Shown one piece after another: positions 16,947-25,940 of a stretch of 64,000 nucleotides of DNA. Under the pieces are notes generated by a model that was not told where the DNA came from, ran no database searches, and saw only the letters and a program-made list of their open reading frames with translations. The stretch spans positions 186,001 through 250,000 of the forward strand of contig NZ_SRKY01000003.1 in NCBI RefSeq assembly GCF_004803475.1, written 5' to 3'. This DNA is from Aliishimia ponticola (GTDB taxonomy: Bacteria; Pseudomonadota; Alphaproteobacteria; Rhodobacterales; Rhodobacteraceae). The first letter of the stretch is position 1, and every line of letters starts with the position of its first letter. A program made the position numbers and the translations under genes.

Positions 16947-18337
16947 AACAGCACCAGTACGGCCAGCCCGAGGAAGGCGAAGAAGCCGACCACGTCGGTC
17001 ACGGTGGTCACGAACGCCCCAGAGGCCAGCGCGGGATCGACGCCGAGCCGGTCCAGCACGATGGGGATGCCCGTTCCGGCAAGTCCGGCAACGACGAGGT
17101 TGATGACCATTGCCGCCGCGATCACGTAGCCCAGCGCGGGAGAGCCGAACCAGACCAGCCCGACAATGCCCATGAGCACCGCGAAGATGCAGCCATTGAT
17201 CAGGCCGACGAGCACTTCGCGTCGGATCACGCGCCAGACATTCGAGCCGGTGAGGTCCTTGGTTGCCAGCGCGCGCACCGCAACGGTCAGCGATTGCGTT
17301 CCGGCGTTGCCGCCCATGGAGGCGACGATCGGCATCAGGACCGCGAGCGCCACGATCTGGGCAATCGCCACGTCGAACTGCGCGATGACCATGGATGCGA
17401 GGATGGAGGTGACAAGGTTCACCGCGAGCCATGGGAAGCGCCGTTTGGTGGTATCGACCACCCGGTCGGCCAGCGAGCTTTCCTCGCCCACGCCAGCAAG
17501 ACGCAGGATGTCTTCTTCGTGCTCTTCGTCCAGCACCGCCATCGCATCATCGATGGTGATGACCCCGACCAGACGCCCGTCCGCATCCACCACGGGGGCA
17601 GAGATCAGATGGTATTGGTTGAACGCATAGGCCACGTCGGATTCGGCCTGATCGACGGGGATCACGCGGAACAGATCCTCTTTGATCGAGGACAGCGGCA
17701 CATCCCGGCGCGAGCGCATCAATTTGCCCAGCGTGACATTCCCGACCGGGTGCAAACGTGGATCGACAAGGGTGATGTGGTAGAATTGTTCCGGCAGATC
17801 CGCCTCGGGCATGGCGCGCAAATGGTCGATCGCCTCGCCGACGCTCCAATGTTCGGGGGACATGACCAGTTCGCGCTGCATCAGGCGGCCTGCGGAGAAT
17901 TCCGGATAGCTCAGCGCCTGTTGCACCGCGACGCGGTCCGCGTCCTCCAACACGTCAAGGATGGCGGTCTGCTGTTCGGCGTCGAGGTCTTCGACGATGT
18001 CGACCACGTCATCGCTGTCGAGTTCGCGCACCGCTTCGGCCAGCACTTCCGGGTGCAGGACAGAGATCACGTCTTCGCGCAGGGATTCCTCAAGCTCGGA
18101 CAGGATCTCCCCGTCGAACTCGCGCCCATAGAGCCGGATCAGCCGCGAGCGGTCGAAGGTGTTCACCTGTTCCAGCAGGTCGGCGATGTCGGCGGCGTGC
18201 ATCGGCTCCATCAGGGCGATGAGTTGTTCGCGGTCCTCGATATCGACGGCATAGAGAATCGCGGCAATCGTCTTGGGGTCCAGCGAATACGCCTTTTCTG
18301 GCACCGCGTTTTCAGTCACTTCCGCCGTTTCCGCCAT
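16943..18337 (-). CDS. mgtE: Magnesium transporter MgtE
   Basis: 464 residues from the ATG at 18337 (MAETAEVTEN...). The frame is open upstream, but that part antisenses the divergent guaD leader and lacks homology. Domain order: N-terminal helical MgtE_N superhelix (about 30-150), two CBS domains (about 150-280, including the segment with VGVITIDDAMAV), and five TM helices (about 300-464, with the GGNAGTQSL and AGTGIPIVLDRLG motifs that line the pore). The CBS/N domains gate the channel by cytoplasmic Mg2+. No leader long enough for a Mg2+ riboswitch is visible upstream: only 127 bp separate it from guaD. Confidence 0.95.
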   Translation of the reverse strand: MAETAEVTENAVPEKAYSLDPKTIAAILYAVDIEDREQLIALMEPMHAADIADLLEQVNTFDRSRLIRLYGREFDGEILSELEESLREDVISVLHPEVLAEAVRELDSDDVVDIVEDLDAEQQTAILDVLEDADRVAVQQALSYPEFSAGRLMQRELVMSPEHWSVGEAIDHLRAMPEADLPEQFYHITLVDPRLHPVGNVTLGKLMRSRRDVPLSSIKEDLFRVIPVDQAESDVAYAFNQYHLISAPVVDADGRLVGVITIDDAMAVLDEEHEEDILRLAGVGEESSLADRVVDTTKRRFPWLAVNLVTSILASMVIAQFDVAIAQIVALAVLMPIVASMGGNAGTQSLTVAVRALATKDLTGSNVWRVIRREVLVGLINGCIFAVLMGIVGLVWFGSPALGYVIAAAMVINLVVAGLAGTGIPIVLDRLGVDPALASGAFVTTVTDVVGFFAFLGLAVLVLL

Positions 18338-18464
18338 ATATGCCCCCGATTTTCTGCTGATCGTCCAGACGTGTGCGGACCATAGGCAGGTGCAATGGCC
18401 GGGGCAATCGAATGCGAAGCATTTGGGTATTTTCGCCCGGCGCACAGTGGCGTATCGCTTGCGA

Positions 18465-19751
18465 ATGAATACTTCGACCCTGATCACCGGCCGCATTCTG
18501 ACCTTCAACGCCTCTCCCTTCGACGGAGCGCCCGAAGATGCCGTGACCTGGCATGAGGCGCTGCGGATCGACTCGGGGCGCATCACCGCTGTCGGATCGC
18601 GGGCCGATCTGGTGCCCGTGGGCGCCGCAACCATCGATTACGGCGCGCATGTGATCTGCGCGGGTTTCGTGGATTGCCATGTGCATTACCCCCAGACCGC
18701 GATGATCGCCAGTTGGGGCAAACGCCTGATCGACTGGCTCAACACCTATACGTTCCCCGAGGAAATGCGCTTTGCCGATCCCGCCTATGCGCAGAAGATC
18801 GCGGCCCGGCATCTTGACCTAGCCCTATCGATGGGCACGACCACGGTCGCAAGCTATTGCACGATCCACCCCGGCAGCGTCGATGCCATATTCGCGGCCG
18901 CAGAGGCGCGCGGCATGGCCATCGTCGCAGGCAAGACCTGCATGGATCGCAACGCGCCCGAAGGGCTGCGGGATACGGCGCAATCGGCCCATGATGACAG
19001 CAAGCTGTTGCTGGACCGCTGGCACGGGCGGGGGCGTGCGCGCTATGCCATCACGCCGCGATTCTCGCCCACCTCCACCCCAGAGCAATTGGAGGCGTTG
19101 GGCGCTCTTTGGGCAGCGCACCCGGATGCACTGATGCAAACCCATCTGAGCGAGCAGACCGACGAAATCGCCTGGGTGAAGTCGCTGTATCCGCAGGCGC
19201 GCGATTATCTCGACACCTATGAGGCCCATGGCCTGTTGGGCGCGCGCGGCATTTACGGCCATGCCATCCATATGGAGCTGCGCGAATTGGACCGGTTAGC
19301 AGAGATCGGCGCGTCGGTGGCACATTGCCCGACCTCGAACACCTTCATCGGGTCGGGCCTGTGTGACGTGACCGGGCTGATGGGGCGCGGCGTGACGGTT
19401 GGGCTGGCGACGGATACCGGCGGGGGGTCCAGCTTTTCGATGCTGCGCACCATGGCGGCGGCCTATGAGGTGGCGCAGTTGCGCGGCACCGCGCTGCACC
19501 CGGCGCATCTGATGTGGCTGGCGACCGAAGGCGCGGCGCGCAGCCTGCATATGGTGGACGATATCGGCACCCTCGCCCCCGGCAGTGCGGCGGATCTGGT
19601 GGTGCTGGATCTGGCCTCCACCCCCGCCATTGCCCAGCGCGAGGCAGAGGCGGACACAATCTGGGAGGCCTTGTTCCCAACGATCATGATGGGGGACGAC
19701 CGCGCCATTGCCGATGTCTGGGTGGCGGGCACCCGGCGCGGGGCGAGCTGA
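18465..19751 (+). CDS. guaD: Guanine deaminase
   Basis: 428 residues. Converts guanine to xanthine with loss of ammonia in the cytoplasm. The amidohydrolase zinc motif D-C-H-V-H-Y-P-Q (about residues 69-76), RFSPTSTPEQLEALG, QTHLSEQTDEI, YGHAIHM and the metal-binding Asp in GLATDTGGGSSFS are all guanine deaminase hallmarks. I chose the ATG at 18465 because longer versions run into the mgtE start region. It is divergent from mgtE and convergent with the WYL regulator (4 bp apart at 19751/19755). With the 8-oxoguanine deaminase at 21023 it makes this a purine-salvage/degradation neighbourhood. Confidence 0.93.
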   Translation: MNTSTLITGRILTFNASPFDGAPEDAVTWHEALRIDSGRITAVGSRADLVPVGAATIDYGAHVICAGFVDCHVHYPQTAMIASWGKRLIDWLNTYTFPEEMRFADPAYAQKIAARHLDLALSMGTTTVASYCTIHPGSVDAIFAAAEARGMAIVAGKTCMDRNAPEGLRDTAQSAHDDSKLLLDRWHGRGRARYAITPRFSPTSTPEQLEALGALWAAHPDALMQTHLSEQTDEIAWVKSLYPQARDYLDTYEAHGLLGARGIYGHAIHMELRELDRLAEIGASVAHCPTSNTFIGSGLCDVTGLMGRGVTVGLATDTGGGSSFSMLRTMAAAYEVAQLRGTALHPAHLMWLATEGAARSLHMVDDIGTLAPGSAADLVVLDLASTPAIAQREAEADTIWEALFPTIMMGDDRAIADVWVAGTRRGAS

Positions 19752-19754
19752 CCA

Positions 19755-20474
19755 CTACTTACCCAGGTCGCGGAACGGGCACACATCGTCTTCGAAAGGA
19801 ACATGGCGGCGGCGAAAGCTGCTGTCTTCAACCGGCGCAGGCGCACTGATCCGATCCATTCGGAAATGCCGGAAATCGTCGCGGTCCGGGTCCCAGCCGA
19901 CAAGATACCAAAGCGGCGGCAGGATCAGCATCGCCTGCGGTTCTACCTCGCGCCGGGTGGCGCGGCCTTTGGCATCGCGGTAGTCGAACCGGATCAACTG
20001 CCGTTGCAGGAACGCGGTCTCGAAGGCCGGCAATAGCGCTGCATCCATTCGCCCCACATCCCCCAAATCCTGATGCGGCGACAACTGGCCGACATGCAGG
20101 CAATCGAGAAAGGCGCGCAGATCGCGCAGCTTGTCCCGGGGCAGCGCCTTTTCGATCTTTGCAAGCCCCGCGTCAGCCAGTTCCGCAAAAGGCAGGTTCC
20201 CCGCCGCGCGCATCGCCGCAACGCTTATCAGAAGGGCAAAGACCTCCGGCACTGTCAGACGGGCCGTGGTTTGCACCGAAGACGGATCAAGTTGCACGCC
20301 GCCGCCCCGTCCAACGTCAGAGTGGATGATATAGCCTTCTTCGCGCAGCGCTCCGATGTCGCGCAGCACCGTGCGCCGCGAGGCCCCGACCTCTTGCGAG
20401 AGGGCGTCGATCGTGCTGGTGCCGCTGCGACGCAAACTGCGCACGATAGCGTCCTGTCGTGTCCGAATGTTCAT
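19755..20474 (-). CDS. YafY/DeoR-type transcriptional regulator with WYL domain
   Basis: 239 residues. N-terminal helix-turn-helix (about residues 8-55, STIDALSQEVGASRRTVLRDIGALREEG) and a WYL ligand-sensing domain from about 140 (with WYLVGWDPDRDDFRHFRMDRI). WYL proteins bind small ligands or nucleic acid and regulate metabolic or defence genes. It is divergent from the RidA-like gene, and a GTGCCA/TGGCAC inverted repeat stands between them, so control of that gene is likely. The gene ends convergent with guaD, almost touching. Confidence 0.9.
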   Translation of the reverse strand: MNIRTRQDAIVRSLRRSGTSTIDALSQEVGASRRTVLRDIGALREEGYIIHSDVGRGGGVQLDPSSVQTTARLTVPEVFALLISVAAMRAAGNLPFAELADAGLAKIEKALPRDKLRDLRAFLDCLHVGQLSPHQDLGDVGRMDAALLPAFETAFLQRQLIRFDYRDAKGRATRREVEPQAMLILPPLWYLVGWDPDRDDFRHFRMDRISAPAPVEDSSFRRRHVPFEDDVCPFRDLGK

Positions 20475-20496
20475 GCAGCACCTTTAGCGATAAATA

Positions 20497-20513
20497 GTGC
20501 CATTTTTTGGCAC
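20497..20513. promoter_or_regulatory. Probable operator of the WYL regulator
   Basis: GTGCCA-TTTTT-TGGCAC, perfect 6-bp arms with a 5-bp spacer, 22 bp upstream of the regulator start and 49 bp upstream of the RidA-like start. Its central position suggests it controls both promoters. Assignment to this regulator is inferred from position. Confidence 0.6.
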
Positions 20514-20562
20514 CGTTTGATTTTATCAAGGTTTCAGCAACAACACGCAAGGAGTTTGAGAC

Positions 20563-20958
20563 ATGGAACGTACAGCTGTGAACCCGTGGGACTGGTCGCT
20601 GAGAATGGGATTCAACCAAGCGGAAATCATCGAGGGCGCGACCCGGCAGGTTACGTGTTCGGGGCAGACCGCGGTGGACGACAATGGCGCATCGCAGCAT
20701 CCGGGGGATATGCGCGCGCAGATCGCCCTTGCGCTCGACAATCTGGAAGCCGTGCTGGAGGGCGCAGGCATGACGCTGGCCAATGTGACCCGGCTTGGGG
20801 TTTACACGACCGATATTGAGGAAGCGCTGCGCAATTTCGACCTGATGGGGATGCGCTTCGGCCCGCATCAGGTGAAGCCGCCCATGACATTGCTTGGCGT
20901 GACGCAGCTTGCCCTTCCCGACCTGATGTTCGAGATCGACGCGACGGCAACTGACTGA
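20563..20958 (+). CDS. RidA/YjgF-family protein
   Basis: 131 residues, typical of the family (about 125-135). RidA proteins hydrolyse reactive enamine/imine intermediates or, in other branches, act on pathway-specific imines. The SGQTAVDDNG and DMRAQIALALDNLEAVLEGAGMTLANVTRLGVYTTD segments are the family core. The canonical C-terminal active-site Arg (an R near 105 in E. coli RidA) is not evident; the matching region reads QVKPPMTLLGVTQLALPDLMFEID, so this is likely a Rid-like branch with another role. It starts with a purine-rich AAGGAG site. It is divergent from the WYL regulator and followed by the purine deaminase gene on the other strand. Confidence 0.88.
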   Translation: MERTAVNPWDWSLRMGFNQAEIIEGATRQVTCSGQTAVDDNGASQHPGDMRAQIALALDNLEAVLEGAGMTLANVTRLGVYTTDIEEALRNFDLMGMRFGPHQVKPPMTLLGVTQLALPDLMFEIDATATD

Positions 20959-21022
20959 TCTTCTGCACTGCTCTTCTGCAATGACACCTGCGCGCGCCTG
21001 ATGATTCCGGCGCGCGCAGCGC

Positions 21023-22366
21023 TTAGCCAGCTTCGGCCAAGGCCCGTGCAAGGCGGTTTTGCGTTTCGATCACCTTCGGCAAGTCGATGGTGGTGACCTG
21101 CCCTTCGGCCACGATACGCCGCCCTTCGACCAGCAGATCGCGCACCTGCATCGGTCCGGCCAGGATCAGCGCTGCCGCATCCCAACTGCCTGCACTTTCG
21201 ATCCCAGTGACATCCCAGATCGCGATATCGGCACGTTTGCCCACGGCGATTTGCCCGCAATCGGCGCGGCCCAGAACCTCTGCCCCGCCGCGCGTCGCAA
21301 GTCGCAACGCCTCACGCGCGCTCATCGCGTCGGCCCCGTTGGCCACCCGTTGCAGCAGCATTGCCTGGCGCGCCTCGGCCATCAGATTGCCCGCATCATT
21401 GGAAGCCGACCCATCGACACCCAGCCCAACCTTGACCCCGCTGTCGCGCATCGCCCGCACTGGCGCGATGCCCGATCCAAGGCGGCAATTGGAACAGGGG
21501 CAATGCGCGACACCTGTGCGCGTGCGGGCGAACAGGTCGATCTCTGCCCCGTCCAGCTTGACGCAATGGGCGTGCCACACATCGTCACCGGTCCAGCCCA
21601 GATCCTGCGCGTATTGGCCGGGACGGCAGCCAAACTGCGCCTCGCTATAGGCGATATCTTCGTCGTTCTCCGCCAGATGGGTGTGCAGCATCACACCCTT
21701 GTCCCGCGCCAGCACTGCGGCGTCCCGCATCAATTCGCGGCTGACCGAGAATGGCGAACACGGCGCCACGCCGACCCGGCACATCGACCCATCGGACGGA
21801 TCGTGGAAGGCGTCGATCACCCGAATACAGTCGTTCAGGATCGCCTCTTCACGTTCCACAAGGCTGTCAGGCGGCAAACCGCCCGCGCTTTCGCCAATGC
21901 TCATCGCGCCGCGCGTCGGGTGAAAGCGCAGGCCAAGCTCGGCAGCGGCGTGGATCGTATCCTCCAGCCGTGCACCGTTCGGATACAGATAAAGGTGGTC
22001 CGAAGACAGCGTGCAGCCGGACAGCGCCAGTTCCGCCAGCCCGATCTGGGCCGAGGTGAACATATGCTCCGGCGTGAAACGCGCCCATATTGGATAAAGG
22101 GTCTGGAGCCAGCCAAACAGCAGCGCGTCCTGCCCGCCCGGCACCGCCCGCGTCAGCGTCTGGTACAAATGGTGATGCGTGTTCACCAGCCCCGGCGTGA
22201 CCACGCAGCCGCCTGCATTGAGGGTGTCATGATCCCCGGCGGGCAGATCGGCACCGATTGCGGTGATGACCCCGTTCTCGATCAGGATGTCTTGCCCGGA
22301 CAGCTCGCGCGCGCCGTCATCCATCGTCAGAATGGCCTGCGCGCCGCAGATCCTGACCCGGCTCAC
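21023..22366 (-). CDS. 8-oxoguanine deaminase (ATZ/TRZ amidohydrolase)
   Basis: 447 residues from a GTG at 22366 overlapping the stop of the HisN-like gene by 4 bases. The HHHLYQTLTRAVPG motif, SGCTLSSDHLYLYPNG, the zinc ligand region HTHLAENDED, HAHCVKLDG and the metal Asp of GLGVDGSASND are those of the 8-oxoguanine deaminase branch characterised from Pseudomonas, which forms urate from 8-oxoguanine; isoguanine or guanylurea-type substrates in relatives cannot be excluded. It is cytoplasmic. Together with guaD it would remove both normal and oxidised guanine. Confidence 0.88.
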   Translation of the reverse strand: MSRVRICGAQAILTMDDGARELSGQDILIENGVITAIGADLPAGDHDTLNAGGCVVTPGLVNTHHHLYQTLTRAVPGGQDALLFGWLQTLYPIWARFTPEHMFTSAQIGLAELALSGCTLSSDHLYLYPNGARLEDTIHAAAELGLRFHPTRGAMSIGESAGGLPPDSLVEREEAILNDCIRVIDAFHDPSDGSMCRVGVAPCSPFSVSRELMRDAAVLARDKGVMLHTHLAENDEDIAYSEAQFGCRPGQYAQDLGWTGDDVWHAHCVKLDGAEIDLFARTRTGVAHCPCSNCRLGSGIAPVRAMRDSGVKVGLGVDGSASNDAGNLMAEARQAMLLQRVANGADAMSAREALRLATRGGAEVLGRADCGQIAVGKRADIAIWDVTGIESAGSWDAAALILAGPMQVRDLLVEGRRIVAEGQVTTIDLPKVIETQNRLARALAEAG

Positions 22367-23157
22367 AGGGCGGCCTGCAAAACCGCCATGGCTTCGGCGT
22401 GAATTTCGCGATTCGCCGCCGCTATGGCGCGGCCTCCGGCATGGACCGGACCGCCCTCCCAATCGGTGACAAGCCCGCCCGCCGCTTCGATCACCGCGAT
22501 CGGGGCCTGAATGTCGTAAGATTGCAGCCCCGCTTCGATCACAAGGTCGATCTGGCCGGAGGCGACCAGCGCGTAGGCATAGCAGTCACAACCATAGCGT
22601 GTAAGTCGCGCTTTTTGGGAGACCGCGCGAAAGGCGTCGCCCTCGCGCGCGCTGCCAATTTCGGGAAAGGTCGTGAACAGCACCGCTTCGGACAAGGGCC
22701 GGGCCGCGCGCGTGCGCAATCCGCGCGTTCCCAACGGGCCGGTCATCTCTGCCTGCCCCGGACCGCCGACAAAACGTTCCCCGATATAGGGTTGGTCGAT
22801 CATGCCAAAGCGCGGGCCAGTCTCATCCGATACGGCGATCAGCACGCCCCAAGTCGGTGTGCCGGACATGAAGCCGCGCGTGCCGTCAATCGGGTCGAGC
22901 ACCCATGTCAGCCCGGAACTTCCCGGTTTTGCACCATATTCTTCGCCGAAAATCGCATCCTGCGGGCGCTCGGCCTCGAGAATGCGGCGCATGGCGGCTT
23001 CGGCAGCGCGGTCAGCCTCTGTCACCGGGTCGAAACCGCTTGCATCCTTGTTCTGCGTATCCAGTCCGTCACTGCGGAAATACGGCAAAATCACCGCGCG
23101 CGCGGCATCGGCCATGGCATCCGCCACGGCCCGGATTTGTGGTGCATCAAATGTCAT
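22363..23157 (-). CDS. Inositol monophosphatase-family phosphatase, HisN-like
   Basis: 264 residues from the ATG at 23157 (MTFDAPQIRAVAD). Metal-binding motifs: GEEYG (about residue 73), WVLDPIDGTRGFMSG (about 87-101) and YDIQAPIAVIEAAGG (about 217). The closest branch is the alphaproteobacterial histidinol-phosphate phosphatase HisN, where DPIDGTR is typical; inositol-phosphatase or PAP phosphatase activity is possible. It overlaps the deaminase gene by 4 bases (GTGA), so expression of both is coupled though their pathways differ. Confidence 0.88.
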   Translation of the reverse strand: MTFDAPQIRAVADAMADAARAVILPYFRSDGLDTQNKDASGFDPVTEADRAAEAAMRRILEAERPQDAIFGEEYGAKPGSSGLTWVLDPIDGTRGFMSGTPTWGVLIAVSDETGPRFGMIDQPYIGERFVGGPGQAEMTGPLGTRGLRTRAARPLSEAVLFTTFPEIGSAREGDAFRAVSQKARLTRYGCDCYAYALVASGQIDLVIEAGLQSYDIQAPIAVIEAAGGLVTDWEGGPVHAGGRAIAAANREIHAEAMAVLQAAL

Positions 23158-23220
23158 GGGGCCTTGGTGCCAAAGGCCAGCGCGGCGCACAAGCGTAATT
23201 GCAGCGCGCGTTACCGCTGC

Positions 23221-23595
23221 CTATGGCACATCGCTCAGCACGCGGGCCAATTCGAACAGGCGTTTGCGCTGCGGTTCGGGAATTCCGAAATAGGCGCGCA
23301 TCAATTCCATCGCTTCACGATCCTGAGTCGGATCTTCGGGCACCTTGACCGAGGACGCCGCGCGCCCGTCTTTCTTGACGTCCAGCCCTTCGAAGAAGAA
23401 CGTCACCGGCACTTCGAGAACCTTGGCGATTTCCCACAGCCGCGAGGCACTGACGCGGTTTGCCCCGGTCTCGTACTTCTGCACCTGCTGGAACTTGATC
23501 CCAACGGCTTCACCCAATTGCTGCTGTGTCAGCCCCAACAGCCACCGCCGTTGCCTGACACGCTTGCCGACGTGGATGTCTACTACATGCGCCAT
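23221..23595 (-). CDS. XRE-family helix-turn-helix regulator
   Basis: 124 residues from the ATG at 23595 (MAHVVDIHVGKRVRQRR). The Cro/CI-type HTH is at about residues 12-65 (LGLTQQQLGEAVGIKFQQVQKYETGANRVSASRLWEIAKVL), followed by a short acidic linker and a helical tail (PEPQRKRLFELARVL). This compact HTH-plus-tail form is common and highly conserved in Rhodobacterales. No target is obvious. It may be co-transcribed with hisN/8-oxoguanine deaminase, 63 bp downstream. Confidence 0.9.
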   Translation of the reverse strand: MAHVVDIHVGKRVRQRRWLLGLTQQQLGEAVGIKFQQVQKYETGANRVSASRLWEIAKVLEVPVTFFFEGLDVKKDGRAASSVKVPEDPTQDREAMELMRAYFGIPEPQRKRLFELARVLSDVP

Positions 23596-23904
23596 ATCCC
23601 ACCTTCCCCCAAAGGCACCCAAAAAACAACCGGGCGTTGCATCACTTGCGTGACACCGCGCCCGTCACCAGAGATTCGTCTCAAACATCGCTACGAAATC
23701 AAAAGTGTGAATAAAAGGTTAACGCCCGATTTTCAAGCAGTACCAACCGTGGGTGGCAGGAAGAGGTCAATTTTTCCGCGCTCTGCCCGGCGGCGTTGCG
23801 CGTTGAAGCTGCGTGAAATCGGCGGTACATCGCGGCGCAAGGACGTTCCGGCACCGCCCAATACAGGCGGGGACGCGCCGGGCGCAGGATGGGGAGGCAT
23901 TGCC

Positions 23905-24864
23905 ATGAAAGCATATCAACTGGCCGCCAAGGGCGAGACACCGGCCCTGATCGATCTGGACATGCCTGCCCCCGCCACAGGTGAGGTTCTGGTAGAGATC
24001 AAAGCCTGTGGGCTGAACTTTGCCGATCTGCTGATGATCAAAGGCACCTATCAAGACACGCCCGCCGCGCCCTTCACCCTTGGCATGGAGGCCGCCGGAA
24101 TCGTGCGCGCCACCGGGGATGGCCTGTCGCGCTTCAAATCCGGGGATCGTGTGGCGGTCTTTGGCGGTCAGGGCGGGCTCGCGGAATATGGCGTATTCCC
24201 CGAAGATCGCTGCCTCGCGCTTCTGGACGATGTGAGCTTTGAGCAAGGCGCGGCGTTCCAGATCGCCTATGGCACCAGCCATCTTGCGCTGGATTACCGC
24301 GCGCGGATGCAGCCGGGCGAAACCCTCGTCGTATTGGGTGCGGCGGGCGGGGTCGGCCTGACGGCGGTCGAAGTCGGGCATCGTATGGGCGCGACTGTGG
24401 TGGCGGTGGCACGCGGAGATGACAAGCTGGCCGTGGCGAAAGCAGCGGGCGCCCATCACCTGATCGACGCCGAAACGCCCGACCTGCGCCAGGCGCTCAA
24501 GGATCTGGGCGGCGCGGATGTGGTCTATGACGCGGTTGGCGGAGACGCCTTCCGCGCGGCCTTCCGTGCCTGCAAGCCCGAGGCGCGGCTATTGCCCATC
24601 GGTTTTGCCAGCGGCGACGTGCCGCAAATCCCCGCCAATCACCTGATGGTCAAGAATATCGACGTTCTGGGCGTGTATTGGGGCGGTTACATGAAGTTCA
24701 AGCCACAGGTCGTAAGGGACTCTCTGGCCGAACTCATGGGCTGGATCGCAGCGGGCGCCATCACCCCGCATATCAGCCACAGCCTGCCGCTGGCCGAGGT
24801 CGAAACCGGGCTGGAGCTGCTACGCGCGCGTAAATCCACCGGCAAAATCGTGATCACCCCCTGA
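23905..24864 (+). CDS. NADPH:quinone oxidoreductase, zinc-independent MDR family
   Basis: 319 residues from the ATG at 23905, seven bases behind GGGGAGG; the frame upstream is non-coding. GroES-like domain (1-120, ACGLNFADLLMIKGTYQ lacks the Cys ligands of zinc alcohol dehydrogenases) then a Rossmann domain with LGAAGGVGLTAVEVG (about 145-160) for NADPH. Members reduce quinones or enones by one or two electrons, and many are detoxification enzymes. The region 23623-23904 between this gene and the XRE regulator (minus) holds both promoters; an AT-rich stretch lies at about 23690-23730. Confidence 0.9.
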   Translation: MKAYQLAAKGETPALIDLDMPAPATGEVLVEIKACGLNFADLLMIKGTYQDTPAAPFTLGMEAAGIVRATGDGLSRFKSGDRVAVFGGQGGLAEYGVFPEDRCLALLDDVSFEQGAAFQIAYGTSHLALDYRARMQPGETLVVLGAAGGVGLTAVEVGHRMGATVVAVARGDDKLAVAKAAGAHHLIDAETPDLRQALKDLGGADVVYDAVGGDAFRAAFRACKPEARLLPIGFASGDVPQIPANHLMVKNIDVLGVYWGGYMKFKPQVVRDSLAELMGWIAAGAITPHISHSLPLAEVETGLELLRARKSTGKIVITP

Positions 24865-24940
24865 GGGGAATGCGAGAACATCCGCCAAGCCCCCCATGAA
24901 CGGCGTGCGGCCCGAACGGGCCGCTCCGATTGATAGCTGG

Positions 24941-25813
24941 TTAGACTGCTTTCAGGCGCGGCGCTTCGCTTATGGAAAAGGCCGCGCGCAGCAGATCGGC
25001 CATCACATCACGCGCCGGATCGCCGGATTTGCCTGTCATCAGGTTGATCTTCTGCTCTGGCAGGTCAGGCAGCGCGCCGCCATGCTCGATCACTTCCAAA
25101 TGTGACGGCTGCGTGCCTTGCAGCGCGATTTGGACGGCCAGATCGGCAGCAACCGCGGCCTCGATCGACCGGTCGCTGTCGCTTTCCACGGTCAGTTCCC
25201 AGTCAAAGCCTGCGCGGTCCAGTGCGGCCACGGCATGGGGGCGAAACACGCAGTGCCGCCCGAAGGCCAGTTTGAGCGGGCGTTGCCGCCACGCCACGCC
25301 GCCCTGCGCGCCGATCCAGACCAGCGGCTTGGTGCACAGCGCCTCTGCCCCCTCGCCGGTTCCGCTTTCCGTAGTCAGCGTCATATCAACCTCGCCGCGG
25401 GCGAATTGCTCTTTCAAAGTCAGCGTGAAGGAAGAGATCAGATGCACGCGCACCTTCGGGAAGGCCGCGTTGAATTGTTGCAGCACGCGCGGGATCGCCG
25501 GGTAGACGACATCATAAGGCACGCCGAGCGTCAGTTCGCCCTCTTGCGACTGTTCGGACAGGCGCGACATGATCTCGTCATTCAAGGCCACCATCCGCCG
25601 GGCATAGGCCAGCAATTGCTCTCCCGCCGCCGTCAGCGCGATCCGCCGCCCCGTCCGGTCCAGCAATTCGACGCCCAGCATATCTTCGAGCCGCTTGAGC
25701 TGCATGGACACAGCCGATTGGGTCAGGTGCAAGAACCCCGCAGCGCGTGTGACACCCCCGTTATCGGCAACCGCGACAAACGACCTAAGCGTCGTCACAT
25801 CAAGATTTCTCAT
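24941..25813 (-). CDS. LysR-family regulator paired with DUF1127 gene (pair 1)
   Basis: 290 residues. N-terminal wHTH (DVTTLRSFVAVADNGGVTRAAGFLHLTQSAVSMQLKRLEDMLG, about residues 4-46), then a periplasmic-binding-like effector domain (about 90-285). It is divergent from the DUF1127 gene at 25941. Two T-N11-A palindromes of the form ATCAA-N5-TTGAT stand in the shared promoter, the first only 2 bp from this start codon, consistent with tight autorepression. The second LysR gene at 57404 has the same arrangement. Effector unknown. Confidence 0.9.
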   Translation of the reverse strand: MRNLDVTTLRSFVAVADNGGVTRAAGFLHLTQSAVSMQLKRLEDMLGVELLDRTGRRIALTAAGEQLLAYARRMVALNDEIMSRLSEQSQEGELTLGVPYDVVYPAIPRVLQQFNAAFPKVRVHLISSFTLTLKEQFARGEVDMTLTTESGTGEGAEALCTKPLVWIGAQGGVAWRQRPLKLAFGRHCVFRPHAVAALDRAGFDWELTVESDSDRSIEAAVAADLAVQIALQGTQPSHLEVIEHGGALPDLPEQKINLMTGKSGDPARDVMADLLRAAFSISEAPRLKAV

Positions 25814-25815
25814 CC

Positions 25816-25830
25816 ATCAAGATCCTTGAT
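25816..25830. promoter_or_regulatory. LysR box 1 of pair 1
   Basis: ATCAA-GATCC-TTGAT, a perfect 5-bp-arm palindrome containing the LysR-type T-N11-A pattern. It ends where the ribosome site of the lysR gene would be, two bases from its start codon. Confidence 0.65.
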
Positions 25831-25882
25831 TAAAATCCACACAAACATTCGTTTTGCAAATGTTGCATGTGGTGCCATATGG

Positions 25883-25897
25883 ATCAAGAGAATTGAT
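25883..25897. promoter_or_regulatory. LysR box 2 of pair 1
   Basis: ATCAA-GAGAA-TTGAT, same arms as the box at 25816 and 67 bp from it. It ends 43 bp before the DUF1127 start, a place fitting activation at its promoter. Confidence 0.65.
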
Positions 25898-25940
25898 GAC
25901 ACTCTTGCCATCCATCACAAACAAAACTGAGGAGGCTGTT

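Noticed and set aside
18421-18445. Degenerate copy of the GAGTATTT motif (TGGGTATTTTCGCCCGG)
   Set aside because: Only the TATTTT part agrees, the AACAATGAA half is missing.
18338-18464. Possible Mg2+ riboswitch before mgtE
   Set aside because: The 127-bp region shared with guaD is too short and shows no M-box or ykoK-like conserved segments.
25816-25897. ATCAA-N5-TTGAT boxes read as FNR sites
   Set aside because: The half-sites are in reversed order relative to TTGAT-N4-ATCAA and the spacer is 5, so they fit LysR T-N11-A boxes instead.
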